NCBI GenBank assembly: GCA_950097015.1
Contig: CATNEN010000025.1
Span: forward strand, 9,589,001 to 9,653,000
DNA from: Macrostomum hystrix
Taxonomy: Eukaryota; Platyhelminthes; Macrostomidae
DNA: 64,000 nucleotides
Direction of reading: 5' to 3'
Shown here one piece after another: positions 45,485 to 57,613 of this stretch (position 1 is the stretch's first letter; each line of letters begins with the position of its first letter). A program made the position numbers and the translations under genes. The notes under the pieces are model-generated. The model was given only the letters and a program-made list of their open reading frames with translations. It was not told where the DNA came from and ran no database searches.

Positions 45485-46620
45485 ATATCCGATCCGACCA
45501 GCCATAATCTCCTCTGACCCGCCCTAAAACCACATCTGACCCTGCTAGAACCTCCGTCTGACCATTAGTCAAGGCTAAACCTCCCAAGAATTTCGTCTGA
45601 CCCACCATAGAATCTCCTCTCTGACCCACCCTAGAATCTCCTCTCTGACCCACCCTAGAATCTCCTCTCTGACCCACCCTAGAATCTCCCCTCTGACCCA
45701 CCCTAGAATATTCTCACTGACCCACCCTAGAATCTCCTCTCTGACCCACCCAAGAATCTCCTCACTGACCCACCCTAGAATCTCCTCTCTGACCCACCCT
45801 AGAATCTCCTCTCTGACCCACCATAGAATCTCCTCTCTGACCCACCCTAGAATCTCCTCTCTGACCCACCCTAGAATCTCCTCTCTGAACCACCCTAGAA
45901 TCTCCCCTCTGACCCACCCTAGAATCTCCTCTCTGACCCACCCAAGAATCTCCTCACTGACCCACCCTAGAATCTCCTCTCTGACCCACCATAGAATCTC
46001 CTCTCTGAAACCACCCTAGAATCTCCTCTCTGAACCACCCTAGAATCTCCTCTCTGACCCGCCCTAAAACCACATCTGACCCTGCTAGAACCTCCGTCTG
46101 ACCATTAGTCAAGGCTAAACCTCCCAAGAATTTCGTCTGACCCACCCTAGAATCTCCTCTCTGACCCACCCTAGAATCTCCTCTCTGACCCACCCTAGAA
46201 TCTCCTCTCTGACCCACCCTAGAATCTCCCCTCTGACCCACCCTAGAATATTCTCACTGACCCACCCTAGAATCTCCTCTCTGACCCACCCAAGAATCTC
46301 CTCACTGACCCACCCTAGAATGTCCTCTCTGACCCACCCTAGAATCTCCTCTCTGACCCACCATAGAATCTCCTCTCTGACCCACCCTAGAATCTCCTCT
46401 CTGACCCACCCTAGAATCTCCTCTCTGACCCACCCTAGAATCTCCCCTCTGACCCACCCTAGAATATTCTCACTGACCCACCCTAGAATCTCCTCTCTGA
46501 CCCACCCAAGAATCTCCTCACTGACCCACCCTAGAATCTCCTCTCTGACCCACCCTAGAATCTCCTCTCTGACCCAATCTAGAATCTCCTCTCTGACCCA
46601 CCCTAGAATCTGACCCAGCC
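45485..46620. repeat. 24-bp minisatellite with a 540-bp higher-order duplication
   Basis: The unit is TAGAATCTCCTCTCTGACCC plus ACCC. A distinctive 90-bp interruption (CATCTGACCCTGCTAGAACC onward) occurs at about 45511 and again exactly 540 bp later at about 46051. The surrounding variant order is also shared, so a large block was duplicated as one unit. Confidence 0.9.
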
Positions 46621-47220
46621 TTGACTGTGACCTTGCTGCCTTAAGCTGTTATTTTAGATTTTAGAATACATAAGCTGTTATCAACCCCCACGCGCGCGCA
46701 CATGATGCCTCATCCGAGTAAACTGTGTTTTTAACAATTAAGCTCGAAAGCTAACAAGTTTGAATAAGGCTTATAAGATTCGCAGCGAAAGAAATTACCT
46801 GCTCCTAAAAATTGTACGGACGAAATATGGAACTTCACCCTGTTTAATATTTTTAGCAGAAAAACTGGACAGCACATTTTATAGGGCTAATCGATGCTAA
46901 CAAAGCTTTGTATTTTAGATTAGGTTTAGTTTAGTTATAAACGTTTTTGGAAATAATGGGTATCGACCTTTTAAAGTAGAGTTCTATATACAAATAAAAT
47001 TGCCACATTTTATAAGCAATTGCAATAATTTAAGAATGTACTTTTCACAGCTGAACTGTTTCTACCAGATAGCAGTGACTCACAACTGCGCGTGTTGTTT
47101 CGTTTTTTGCTCAGCAAATTAACTTTTTCTATATAGGTTAGGCTTTATCAAAGTGACTCCTGCCTCGATTATATATAGGCTTGGGCCTGCAACGATTCAA
47201 ACTAAATTTCCTCCTTCGAT
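46621..47220. other. AT-rich spacer
   Basis: No feature recognised. Confidence 0.35.
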
Positions 47221-47224
47221 TCTG

Positions 47225-47785
47225 TTTGCATTTCCAGCTGCGATTCATTAGACATTTCCCGCTGCTATTCCTTTGAAATTTCCCGCTGCGATTCCTTTGA
47301 AATTTCCAGCTGCGATTCCTTTGATATTTCCAGCTGCGATTCCTTTGATATTTCCTGCTCCGATTCCTTTGATATTTCGAGCTGCGATTCCTTTGATATT
47401 TCCTGCTCCGATTCCTTTAATATTTCCAGCTACAATTTCTTTGATATTTCCTGCTCCGATTCCTTTGATATCTCCAGCTGCGATTCCTTTGATATTTCCT
47501 GCTCCGATTCCTTTGATATCTCCAGCTGCGATTCCTTTGATATTTCCTGCTCCGATTCCTTTGATATCTCCAGCTGCGATTCCTTTGATATCTCCAGCTG
47601 CGTTTCCTTCGATATTTCCAGCTGCGATTCCTTTGATATTTCCAGCTGCGATTCCTTTGATATTTTCAGCTGCGATTCCTTTCTCAGCTTTGATTCCAAT
47701 TTTATATCTAGCGTCGATTCCACTTGGTTTTCCAGCTTCGATTCCGCTTAGATTTTTTGCTCTGATTTCGTCAATATTTCTAACC
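47225..47785. repeat. 24-bp minisatellite
   Basis: About 23 copies of TTTCCAGCTGCGATTCCTTT plus GATA. A variant CCTGCTCCGATT alternates with it in the middle. The 24-bp period keeps both strands open (Ile/Pro/Ala-rich or Glu/Ser/Lys-rich), which I treat as an artefact. Confidence 0.9.
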
Positions 47786-47789
47786 AGGA

Positions 47790-48580
47790 GTTAATTTTTA
47801 GTTTCATCTACATCCCATTCGCATTTCCTGCTTATCTCGCTATGCATTTAACAATTCGGTCCAGTTCTTAGACACATTGAAATGCATTGAATCGCACACA
47901 ACATGCATGGACATGTACAGGCAGATCGAGTTGGCATATAAAGTACGCCTGTTTTTTTACTTCGTTTTTTTATCGACCAGTGAATAAGATGGAAATATTC
48001 CTAATTATCCAATAAAAGGTACAAGAGTCGTTTTGACGAAATAACTAATTATAGGCTTAGTCTACTGTTACCCTATGGCAAACAATAGCAATATTGTGCA
48101 ATTTTTGCATAACTTTACGTCATGCATGTCTATTTAGAATACTTGTGTATTATGTTAATCATAATTTGGTACCTTATTAATTTAGCCTTTTTCTTAATGC
48201 GTACACTAGAAAATATTCGACCGAAACTTGTACAGAAACAGCGGATAGAGATTATGGAAAGTCAAGGCTCCATGTCTTGTTTGCTTGTACGCTTGCACAG
48301 TTACGCCAGTTACAGAACTCAAGCCTGTCAGTACATCTTTGTATCCATGCATGCATGCGTACAAATTGGTTTCGGTTTCTACAGTACATGAATACTAAAA
48401 AACTACATGCTGGTACTGGTTGGTACCTTATTAGAATGCCATTATGCTATGAATGCTTTTTCCGACCTCCTCAAAACCATAAAGCTATCTCGTGAAGGGA
48501 CAGGAAAAAATGCAAAGAATAAAGCGTCATCAATGCAAACGTACTAAACTCAGGTTATTAACTGTGCGCACATCAAAAGA
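47790..48580. other. AT-rich spacer
   Basis: No gene recognised. Frames of up to 89 codons show no motif. Confidence 0.35.
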
Positions 48581-48594
48581 ATGATATACTATAA

Positions 48595-48960
48595 GCGGGG
48601 CCGCTCCTCTGTAATGGACCCCGCTGCTAAAAAAACTGCTTTACAGAAGAACCTTATGCGGGCATAGAGAAATGTGTACGCGTGCGTCCAGGGAGGTAGG
48701 GGTTGTCGCGCAGGGCATCCAGCGAATCGCAGAATTTACAGAGCTCACGTGACTGCCATATATCCGCATGGTGAAAATATACACTATAGGCCAGTCTATG
48801 GCCGCGGGCTAGCCGGCCCCAGCTCATGCGTTTATTATGCGCCTAGCCAGGGTGCCCTCATGGTGAGGTGAGCTGGGCTAGCCGATCGCAGCTCATGAGC
48901 CCAGCCCATGGGCCCAGGGTGCGCTCCTGGTGTGGGCCTCGGATATGGGATAGGAAGGTG
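48595..48960. other. GC-rich segment with inverted repeats
   Basis: A hairpin-forming GCGGGGCC/GGACCCCGC pair sits at about 48595-48630. Phrases built on GCTAGCC, AGCTCATG and CCCAGGGTGC recur in both orientations between 48815 and 48935. It may belong to the same mobile unit as the SINE that follows. No coding potential seen. Confidence 0.35.
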
Positions 48961-48995
48961 ACGGGGGGGAGGAGGAGGGGGAGAGGTTGCCCATG

Positions 48996-49245
48996 AGGGC
49001 GGATAGCTCAGTCAGTAAGGTGTCGGACTCTGGATCAGATGGTCCTGGGTTCGACTCCCGACCTAGTCTAGAACTATTCGTGCAGCCCTTGGCAAGCTGC
49101 TTTGCCCTGATGTGCACACAGTCTACTCAGCTGCAGATGAGTACCGACATTTCGTCGGGTAATAATAATTCTGGCTGGCGTGGAATAAAGCAGTTCTGTG
49201 CGGCAATTCTGTGGGGTTCGGATGCTGCCGATATGTTTGGAAAAA
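48996..49245 (+). mobile_element. tRNA-derived SINE, second family (single copy)
   Basis: The head GGGCGGATAGCTCAGTCAGT is tRNA-like, with a seven-base anticodon-type loop CTCTGGA (CTG at the anticodon position) and a B box GGTTCGACTCC. One pair of the anticodon stem and the acceptor ends do not match, so it is not a functional tRNA. The body (CCCTTGGCAAGCTGCTTTG and CAGCTGCAGATGAGTACC) resembles the conserved central domain seen in several marine-invertebrate SINEs; that comparison is from memory. Confidence 0.6.
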
Positions 49246-49274
49246 TAAATTCTTTAAGAGTTTTCTTAATTTAA

Positions 49275-50232
49275 GAGTTTTTCAAAACATATAGGCTATC
49301 CTACTGTATGTGATTCCTTTGGTGCTTCGAATGTACTGTATAGTGCTGATATTGATGTAAATCAGCGTAAAACCGCTTTTTTCTTACTCAGCCGGATTAA
49401 GAAATGAGTAGGCTTATATGATGTTCTTGTTGTTCTGCAAAACATATAATCATTAATTTAAATAAAAAATGAGTCGAACCAACGACCCGCAGTTATCAGG
49501 CTGACGTGCTACCAGTTTCACCACTTGACATTGCCCATATACAACGAAGAATTACTATTTATTAGTATATTCTTTCGTTCGAATACTTTTTCAGAGTTTT
49601 TCAAAACATATAGGCTATTCTACTGTATGTGATTCCTTTGGTGCTTCGAGTGTACTGTATAGTGCTGATATTGATGTAAATCAGCGTAAAACCGCTTTTT
49701 TTCTTACTCAGCCGGATTAAGAAATGAGTAGGCTTATATGATGTTCTTGTTGTTCTGCAAAACATATAATCATTAATTTAAATAAAAAATGAGTCGAACC
49801 AACGACCCACAGTTGTCAGGCTGACGTGCTACCAGTTAAACCACTTGACATTGCCAGTTTACAACGAAGAATTACTATTTATAAGTATATTCTTTCGTTC
49901 GAATACTTTTTCAGAGTTTTTCAAAACATATAGGCTATCCTACTGTATGTGATTCCTTTGGTGCTTCGAGTGTACTGTATAGTGCTGATATTTATGTAAA
50001 TCAGCGTAAAACCGCTTTTTTTCTTACTCAGCCAGATTAAGAAATGAGTAGGCTTATATGATGTTCTTGTTGTTCTGCAAAACATATAATCATTAATTTA
50101 AATAAAAAATGAGTCGAACCAACGACCCGCAGTTATCAGGCTGACGTGCTACCAGTTTCACCACATGACATTGGCCAAATACAACGAAGAATTACTATTT
50201 ATTAGTATATATTCTTTCGTTCGAATACTTTT
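49275..50232. repeat. 319-bp tandem repeat, three copies, with tRNA-like segment
   Basis: Three copies start at 49275, 49594 and 49914 with few differences. On the minus strand each includes a tRNA-like block: A-box-like AGTGGTGAAACTGGTAGCAC and B box GGTTCGACTC, separated by a loop reading CTGATAA. The copies differ by a handful of substitutions, so the amplification is recent. Confidence 0.85.
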
Positions 50233-52201
50233 TTGGCTGCAGGCTGCAGCTTGTGCTTTCTTATTTTAAGCAATGGCCATCGTAGCGATCAAATTCGCAA
50301 CGCAATATTAGCAACGCAAGCAAATATATCGCGAGCTAGCGAATCGCTCCATTATCTAACGACGGGTCCAGCAGGTCCCCAAATTTTATCTGCAAAGCTT
50401 CAAAAACCAAAAGGGTGAACGTCAATATTACAAATTTATTACAAACTCAGCAAAAGTCAAAATTATTAGCACCCGTAACGAAAGTCATCGATTTATCGTT
50501 GCACCAAACATTCTACTTATTTTTGTCATTGCATGTAATCCATAAAGTTTTAAATAAAGACCAGCAAGGCAAAAATCATTATTTTTAAAGCATAAAAGTA
50601 ACTTAAAAGAAAGGTTGAAGCGAAAATAGTTCGCTAAAAGATTTTTTTAAACACATACTGCATAAAAACGGCAAAACAGCGTTTAAATTTTGTAGGGTAC
50701 GAAGTGCAATGCCTCACACCAGTATCTAAATGTTTTACTTTGTTTAGAGTTACATAAAGTTTCCGGAACATTTAACCTTTTCGACAGAAATCAACATGAT
50801 AAATAATCGACCAATTTATAAATCTAATTGATGCAAAGTCATTGCATTCTGTTGCAAAAGCAGTATAATCGCACGAGTTCAACCTACTGAAACATCGATT
50901 TAGTTAATTCATCTACAAATATTATATATTTTTAATAAAAGTGTCTGAGCTTTCGTGTTCTGCTACAAAGTAGGGAAACCGTAAGAATTTCTGGTATATT
51001 AGGTCTTAATTTAATAATTCTCGAAAAACCAAGGTATTCCAAATAATTAGCTACGAAACACATTATTTTCCTTTCTTGAAGATCGGCTCGATATTACCCG
51101 CAACTTACGTATGTAAACCGTAACGTACTCGTAGCGTTTGAGTTTAAAAAAACAAAATCGTAATAAAGGTATAGGCTACTTAATACTGCTTTGAAAAAAC
51201 AAATAATTATGTTCTTAGACATATACATAAAGAAGGCTCTGCAGATTTTTTTGGCGCGGTTTAAATAATTTCAGATGCATGTTCGTCGGAGTTGTCCGCC
51301 ATGTTGTTTTTAGCTTTTTCAAATTTTTATTTTGAACTGAATTTTAATTAATTTAGTAATTTAATTTTCTCTTTGAATTCAACTGAAAGTGAAAGACAGG
51401 TAAATCGGGACAAAAAAGTACAAGATTGTACCAATTGCAATCATTCCACATTACTGTTACTTTTTCTAGATTATTGCCACTTTGGTAGCTAATTTCGTTC
51501 TTCGTAAATCGTAATTAAGGTTAAAAACAAAAATATTTGTATTGTTTACTTCACTCTTCACTTAGTTTTGGACAAATCAGAGTCATTTGCACAAGGTAAT
51601 TAAAAACTCGATAAATGTCTAAACAATGTCAGTTGGAAAATAACATATGTCGCTATATGGCAAAATTACATGGTTAATATGATGTAATATAACACTCTAG
51701 ATAGCTAGTATTGAATAGGAAATATTATCTGACTATCTTTGGCAGGTTAGAAACTAGTTAACTCGGCAGTAAACCAGTACTATAGCTAGTGCCTATAAGC
51801 ATTTACTCATATTTAGTTAACATTGAAGATGGGTTAATCCAAAATTTTGTTAGAGGTTGTGCCAGTGTGTATTAAATTAGAAACAGTTGTCCGACTATAA
51901 TATTCACTTTTATTTATTAAGTTCTGCTGCTAGTTTCTTTGCATTTCTTGCTTAACAGTGTACCAAGCTCTGCAACTTTTTATGAAGCAACAGTCACTAA
52001 TTTCATTTGGTCTTTAGACCTAGCCTCCTAGCCTACTTCCAGAGTCAAAAAGGTGGCTCTGTGTGCCAGAAAGAAATTATAAACAATGTAATAAGTGACA
52101 TGCACCACCAATATAAGTAACTTTAACATTGAGTCAAGTAGGCTTTGGTAAATAGTAAATAAAGTAAATAGTTAATAGGGCAAGATCTCAAAAAAACTAA
52201 T
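50233..52201. other. AT-rich intergenic stretch
   Basis: About 2 kb with no gene, RNA, array or transposon end recognised. Confidence 0.4.
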
Positions 52202-52209
52202 GCATACTC

Positions 52210-52643
52210 GGCAATGTTTTACTTCCGTTCGTTATATTATTTTTTCGTTTGAATTGACATGGCTTTGCCGTGACTTGACACTTGGATCTATGTCTATGGC
52301 AAAATCTGGCAAATATGGGGGAACAGGAAGCTTAGGCACAGAAATTCTGCAGCTGAAGATTTTGTGAAGGCCAAGCTGCGTCAAATGCATGGCACGAATG
52401 CTGCTCTATTCGAAAGCCACCTCAAAGAATTCTTATGGCACTGTCTATACCCCAAGAATAGCTTCGGTGCCCTCCTCTACTGGATTAGGCACTTACCCGG
52501 TTTGAAAGAAGAAAGACTGACCAAGACTTTTCAGAACTGTCTGATCAAACTACAGACTTATTGTTACCGTTAAACTTGTTTTTGTCGTTATCTGTCATTT
52601 GCAAATGAAAAAATAATATAACGAACGGAAGTAGAACATTGCC
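52210..52643 (+). mobile_element. Merlin-type (ISXO2-like) non-autonomous transposon, copy 2, with 8-bp target duplication
   Basis: The 434-bp element has 42-bp terminal inverted repeats (GGCAATGTTTTACTTCCG.. and its complement, two mismatches). It is flanked by an exact duplication, GCATACTC, at 52202-52209 and 52644-52651. An internal 69-codon frame (52364-52573) retains the C-terminal part of a transposase: QMHGTNAALFESHLKEFLW then SFGALLYWIRHLPGL. The GT..LF.S.L.EF.W pattern is characteristic of ISXO2/IS1016-like (Merlin) DDE transposases, and Merlin elements make 8-9-bp duplications. The catalytic domain is absent. Confidence 0.85.
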
Positions 52644-53249
52644 GCATACTCTTTGCACATAAAGGCTTCTTTCCAGTGGACCTTGAACTTAAGATCAATA
52701 TTTATATCGTAAATAGTGAAATTGAAATCTTGAAATCAATCACTTGAGAAGGTATTCGACTGAGATTAGTGGCAATCCATTGGAGGATTAGAGAAGTCCA
52801 TGCTGGTATCAGTATCAGACAGGCTGATCATCTAGGCAGAATAGCTGCAGCTGGACACTGCAGCATGACAGTCTGGCCCTGGCAAAGCTGAGCAAACTGC
52901 CACCCCAAGTCTGCCAATCTTTGTCACATTCCATGGAGTCCATGGGTGGCAGTAATGTGTTAATTTGTGAGAGTGAGAAAAAGGGATTTGTGTGCAAATT
53001 TTTAAGTAAATGTTCAATTCTTTATATTCAAGCAAGTGTATAGAAATGACGCCCAAGTGCAGGTCAGCAATCTCCACAGACTGTAGTTACATGGCCACAA
53101 TACTTGTGGGAATATATGTTGAATATAAGTGCTATGATTTCATTATAGAATATATAAAACTTTATAGTATTAAATAGAAAACAGTTGTCTGTCTACAATA
53201 TTAAATACTGTAAACCAATGATTATAAATTACTTTCTCATTTCCAGACA
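52644..53249. other. upstream region of the KDZ transposase gene
   Basis: This stretch should hold the promoter and probably a 5' untranslated exon, since ATG 53250 lies four bases after a consensus acceptor (TTTCTCATTTCCAG). None of the repeated module found after the three genes is present here. The left end of the element is not identified. Confidence 0.4.
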
Positions 53250-55697
53250 ATGTATCGCGGCATCGAACTGAAGCGTGTTGTCAAAGCTACACTGCAAACT
53301 GGCTGTCGTGGGCGACCCAGAAAGATTAAGACAATCATTAGCGGCCGAAATCGAGGCTCAACATCTCGGCGTCCTGTGTCTGAAACTACTCCTGTTCCAG
53401 TGGAAGCTAGCACCGAGAATGATGTCGGTATGCCTGAGTCTTTTGCTCCTACAGTAGAAGATGTTGAATGGGTAGATTTTGACAGCTTTGCTGAGAAATA
53501 CAGAGGTAGTTACGAGAAGCATTTTCTCTTAAATCTGTGTTCCTCTTGCTATGAGCACGAAGGTGTATATCGATGTGTTACTTGTCGACTTAGCTTATGT
53601 GCCAGCTGTAAGAATGAGACGCATAAAAAGTTTTCAGCCCACAAGTTTCTCATATGGAATAAGGAGAGTCTAATGTTTCAGGAACTGGATGCTACTCACG
53701 ATGCTTTTGAAATGTTTTGCTGCGCTTCTAGTAAATTGAATCTGAATGTCTGTGCGGCTACAAAAGTTGACCTTATAGATCTGGCTGGAAGCGTAAAGGT
53801 CATTTTTATTACCTGCGACTCCTGTGATCTTATTGGTGCACTCCTTTCTCAAGGGTTCTTCCCTTGTTGCGAAGGGTCAAAGCCTGATTCAGATGGGTAT
53901 GCATTCTTTTCTTTTACCTTTTTGTCCCTGCTAGACAGTTTGTGTATGACTGGGCAGTTGCCTGTTCACAGAGCGGTCAGTACACTGCTCATTGGGCCAA
54001 CTCTGGGACAAGGTACATATAATTTGGCTCTTGTAAAAAGCACTTATCAACGCATTCAACGACATGATGTTTTGCTGCGGTTTCGCCACCTGCAAATGGC
54101 CTCAGCAAAATGGCCAAATAATTGTCTTCTCTGTCCAGATAATCACGCTGTGCGCAAAACTGTTGTCTGTGCAGATGCTCTATTTGGTTGGCAGCGCTTT
54201 AAAGCCAGGGGGCGTACACAACTGGAAATACCATCAGATGGTCGTCCATTACCTACGCCGCTTGTCTATGTAGATATTAAAGCGGATGTGCCAAAAAATC
54301 GAGCAGAGGAACAGAATTGTCCTAATTGGAAGGCCGGTGCTCATGAACCATTAAGCCGTGAGCAGAGACATGATGTCACGGGTTTCTTTGGATTATTCTG
54401 TCGTCACAATCGCCTTTTGTGTGGCTCAAATATCACAACTGGTGGAGAAAAGTTTTGCTACCTGGAACAGTGCCTTGAACACTTTCTGCGAAACGTCAAA
54501 GTGTCTAAGGAATTACTTGTCGTATATGACGTGGGTAAGTTTATTATTATTTTATAAAATGCATACAATCTATGAAATACTGTTGCTTGTGTACAGTTAT
54601 ATGACAACATGACTTACTCTTTATCCCAATTCACAGGCTGTCGCGTATCCAGCCGGGTTAAATCCGCTATTGCGAAGTCTGGTGCCAACATTCAAGCGAG
54701 TAGCTGTGCAATAAACGCTTTTCATGCTCTTGGTCACCTGCCCAGTTGTCAAAAAAAGTTTTCTGTTCGCGTTACTCCAGGCGCAGGTCTATGCGATGGA
54801 GAGAATACTGAGCGAGCCTGGTCTCAACTCAGGCCGTTCGGTAAGTTTTTAAAGTACATGCGGAAAGACCGACGAGCACAATACATGGCGCATATTCTAT
54901 ACTTCTTTAATGCACAACAGCTTCTTAGCGCTTCTGGGTGGTTTACACAACGTATTAAGCTTATGGTAGGTGCGGGAAAAAGCATTCTAAGTGAACTAAA
55001 AGAGCTACAAAGCCAGTCTGCGATTTTGCAGCACTCGGGGGTCCGAAATGACAGTCTGGTCATCTCTGAGGATGAAATTTTGGATTTAGGCTCCCAATGG
55101 TATGAAGATTCCCTCCGAGTAGCTGTACACAACTCGGAAGATGATATCCTATGTGAGCTACGCGCTCTTGCAGTGCACAGAGATCATTGGAGTAAACAGG
55201 TTGGTAAGTCAGTTGGCCAAAGTCAAACCAGAATGTGCTTGCGAAAGGTTAAAAGTTATGCATCCGACATGAAAAAACTCTACGCTCGTCTTCCAATTGA
55301 AGACAGAGCTTCTTTCGATGAATATAAAAAACCGCGTAGTGCGAAATATGAACATTTGTCTGGAACCGACCTTTCCATCCGATTTCGTCAGCGGGCTATA
55401 GACGTCAGTAACAAATATAAACGCCTAAAAGAAGAAGCGCATATTATTTCAGATGAGTGGGTTGACCTTCAGGTTAATTTGCAGAGCCTCTGTGATGACT
55501 TAGCGAATCAGCCGGGCTTAGCCGCTCAATTTCGGGAATTGTTTAGAAGACTGCTTGAAGATGTTGCAAGTAAAAGCGTGACTGATGCTGTAAAATATCT
55601 TCTTGCGAATAAATTCTCCCTCAGCACACTGAGTCAGAGCGCTAATGAAGCGGTTGCTTCAGAAGATTCGGAGTCTTCTGATAGCGACTCCGATTAA
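53250..55697 (+). CDS. KDZ-type (Kyakuja-Dileera-Zisupton) DDE transposase
   Basis: Two exons (53250-54534 and 54637-55697; donor GTAAGT, acceptor TTCACAG) join in phase to 781 residues ending in an Asp/Ser/Glu-rich tail. An AT-hook RGRPRK is at residues 20-25. A CxC2-type cysteine cluster lies at about 97-135 (CSSC, CVTC, CASC and a following THKKFSAH). The catalytic residues of the RNase-H-like fold fit Asp309 in CADALFGWQRF, Asp427 in VVYDVGC and the Glu in GLCDGENTERAWS (484 or 487). The family signature ALGHLPSCQKKFS precedes the last one. A helical domain with a short coiled coil follows. The intron separates the second aspartate's motif from the cysteine after it. All key residues are present and the frame is intact, so the enzyme may be active. 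Confidence 0.88.
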
Positions 55698-55769
55698 GTA
55701 TCCAACCAGTGTACTGATGATTCCACCGTTACTTGTGTTTTTAATTGAAGTCAAGCGCTGCCTTGTAAA

Positions 55770-56446
55770 GTCACTCTGCACCTACTTTTGTGTGGGTGCT
55801 GTGAAGCGTTAAGTTTAAGATCGCTAAAATTAATACCATTAAGCCCAAAATTTGGACACATTTCTTTCAACTAGCAAATTTTTTGCAGGTCACTTTGCAC
55901 ATGCAATACAATGTGCTGTGAAGCGTTAAGTTTAAGAACGCTAAAATTAATACCAGTAAGCCCAAAGTTTGGACACATATTTCTTTCAACTAGCAAAATA
56001 TTTACAGGTCACTTTGCACATGCAATTCAATGTGCTGTGAAGCGCTACATTTTAAAGCGCTATGAGCCCATGTGTCAGCCTTCTCGCGGCGGACTCGTTG
56101 AGCGCGAATAAAATCTGCTAATTACCGTGCGCTGCCAATCTTACCGTGCATGTTTGCACTATCCAGCGGACTGGCAGTGTACTTACGTTAGCTGTTTTTA
56201 TTCGTGGGACTAATGACACTATTAAATTCGTTCATTTATCAGCTTTTCCGTTCAATTCCGTTTTATTATTATTATATAGCTCACAGTTTCATTGTCTGTC
56301 AAATAAATGGAGGGGCTCCTAAACAGTGTTTCTCGTTCTTATTTTTTCATTGCTTGCCGTGCCTGATAAACATGTTTTCCTTTTTTAGCATTTACATACT
56401 TGCGCCTATATACGTCACCGATTTCAGCGAAACGCAGGCAACTTAA
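55770..56446 (+). promoter_or_regulatory. repeated non-coding module P1
   Basis: It begins GTCACTCTGCACCTAC and contains tandem sub-repeats of about 118 bp, each starting GTCACTYTGCAC and ending TTTACAG or TTTGCAG. P1 has two full sub-repeats plus the final start. Next come a GCGAATAAAATC stretch (usable as a polyadenylation signal for the gene upstream), a TATTATATAG TATA-like box, a second AATAAA, and a TTTCCTTTTTTAG acceptor-like tract ahead of the next gene. P2 and P3 are almost identical. The position between genes suggests a combined terminator, promoter and leader; that role is inferred. Confidence 0.7.
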
Positions 56447-56495
56447 ATAAACTCTTTAAAAAATCAAAATTCAGATTTCAAATTCAAAAGACAGC

Positions 56496-57508
56496 ATGCC
56501 CACTGATAAGCTCGATTGTCCGTTATGTCTTCCTGGTTTATCTGCCTATTCGGCCAGACCTGACAGGCTCGCTCTGCATATTGAAACGCATCATCCAAAC
56601 GCGAAAGGGAAGACGGAATGCATCATTCAATATCTACGTTGGTCGAAGAAGGCCGATGCAAAATTGTGCCAGCTATGCGATACATTCTATGTACATTTGC
56701 GGCAGCACTATAAGCTGATTCACACCATCGAATTCCGGCGACTTAACACTTTGCTGACAGGTCAACCAGCCATGCGACTCGCGCGAAAGCGTGGTGTTAA
56801 ACGTTTTGGTGAAATATTCTGGTGGTTTACTTCCAATCAGCCGTTGCCAAACTATCCGTCCTCAGATGGCGACTGTGTTGGAAAGCTGGAAGAACAAAGG
56901 TAATTAATTTGTGAAGGGCATGTCACGATCTCATTTAAAGCTTAGTTACGTAAAATGCAAACTGCCTGTGCCATCTGTATTTTCTAAGTCTTGTCAACAC
57001 TTCCCACAGGCACTGCGAATCTTCTGCTGGCCAACGATCATGCATAGATGTCTACAGGAAAAGTTCAAATTTCGTCCCAGCCAAGGTTTTAGTGAAGCCT
57101 TCTGGTGAGAAGGGTCTCGGTATTTTTGCTGGTGAACTAATTAGAGCTGATTCATTCGTGTGCTTCTATGGTGGCACCGTAATATCTAGAAAACAAGGAC
57201 TCGCCAGAGAGCAGGAGAGGGCATCTAAAGGCGAGTCACCTTGTTTTGCGTTTTTCTTTTTTTATGGCTCCCAATCGCTTTGCGAAGATGCTACTGATAG
57301 TTTTTCCCTTGGTCGGTTTATTAATCACAGTCGGTTGACTCCAAATCTAATGCCAAGGGCGATACCACCATGTAAAGAAATCGGACGGAACGTCTGCAGG
57401 ATCGCTTTTTTTGCTATTCGGGACATTCTAGAAGGGCAAGAATTGCTCTTCGATTATTCTGAAACTGACGAAGAGTGTCTAAAGAGGTTTCCCTGGCTGC
57501 AATCTTAA
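56496..57508 (+). CDS. two-zinc-finger/SET-domain protein, KMT5A(SETD8)-like lysine methyltransferase domain
   Basis: Two exons (56496-56899 and 57010-57508; donor GTAATT, acceptor TCCCACAG) join in phase to 300 residues. Two N-terminal fingers have ligands Cys8, Cys11, His28, His33 and Cys58, Cys61, His71, His76. From about residue 160 a SET domain follows. It shows KGLGIFAGELI (S-adenosylmethionine-binding GxG), CEDATDSFSLGRFINHS at 226-242, and GQELLFDYS with the catalytic-type Tyr284, ending in RFPWLQ. The ATD.., GR.INHS, G.ELL.DY and FPWL pattern matches KMT5A/SETD8, the histone H4 Lys20 monomethyltransferase. There are no pre- or post-SET cysteines, as in that family. All motifs are intact. 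The substrate is not shown. The gene lies between modules P1 and P2, on the transposase strand. Confidence 0.85.
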
Positions 57509-57613
57509 AAGTTCAAAAAATTGTACCAACTAGTCACTGCTAATCATTTTGAATTTGTTGCACATGCGTCAGACAAATTTCTTCAAAACTTGTCGCATAA
57601 AACATTACAGCAG

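Noticed and set aside
48996-49070. Functional tRNA gene
   Set aside because: The acceptor ends do not pair, the anticodon stem has a mismatch, and a SINE body follows directly.
52364-52573. Independent 69-codon gene
   Set aside because: It sits wholly inside a transposon with an exact target duplication and matches only the end of a transposase.
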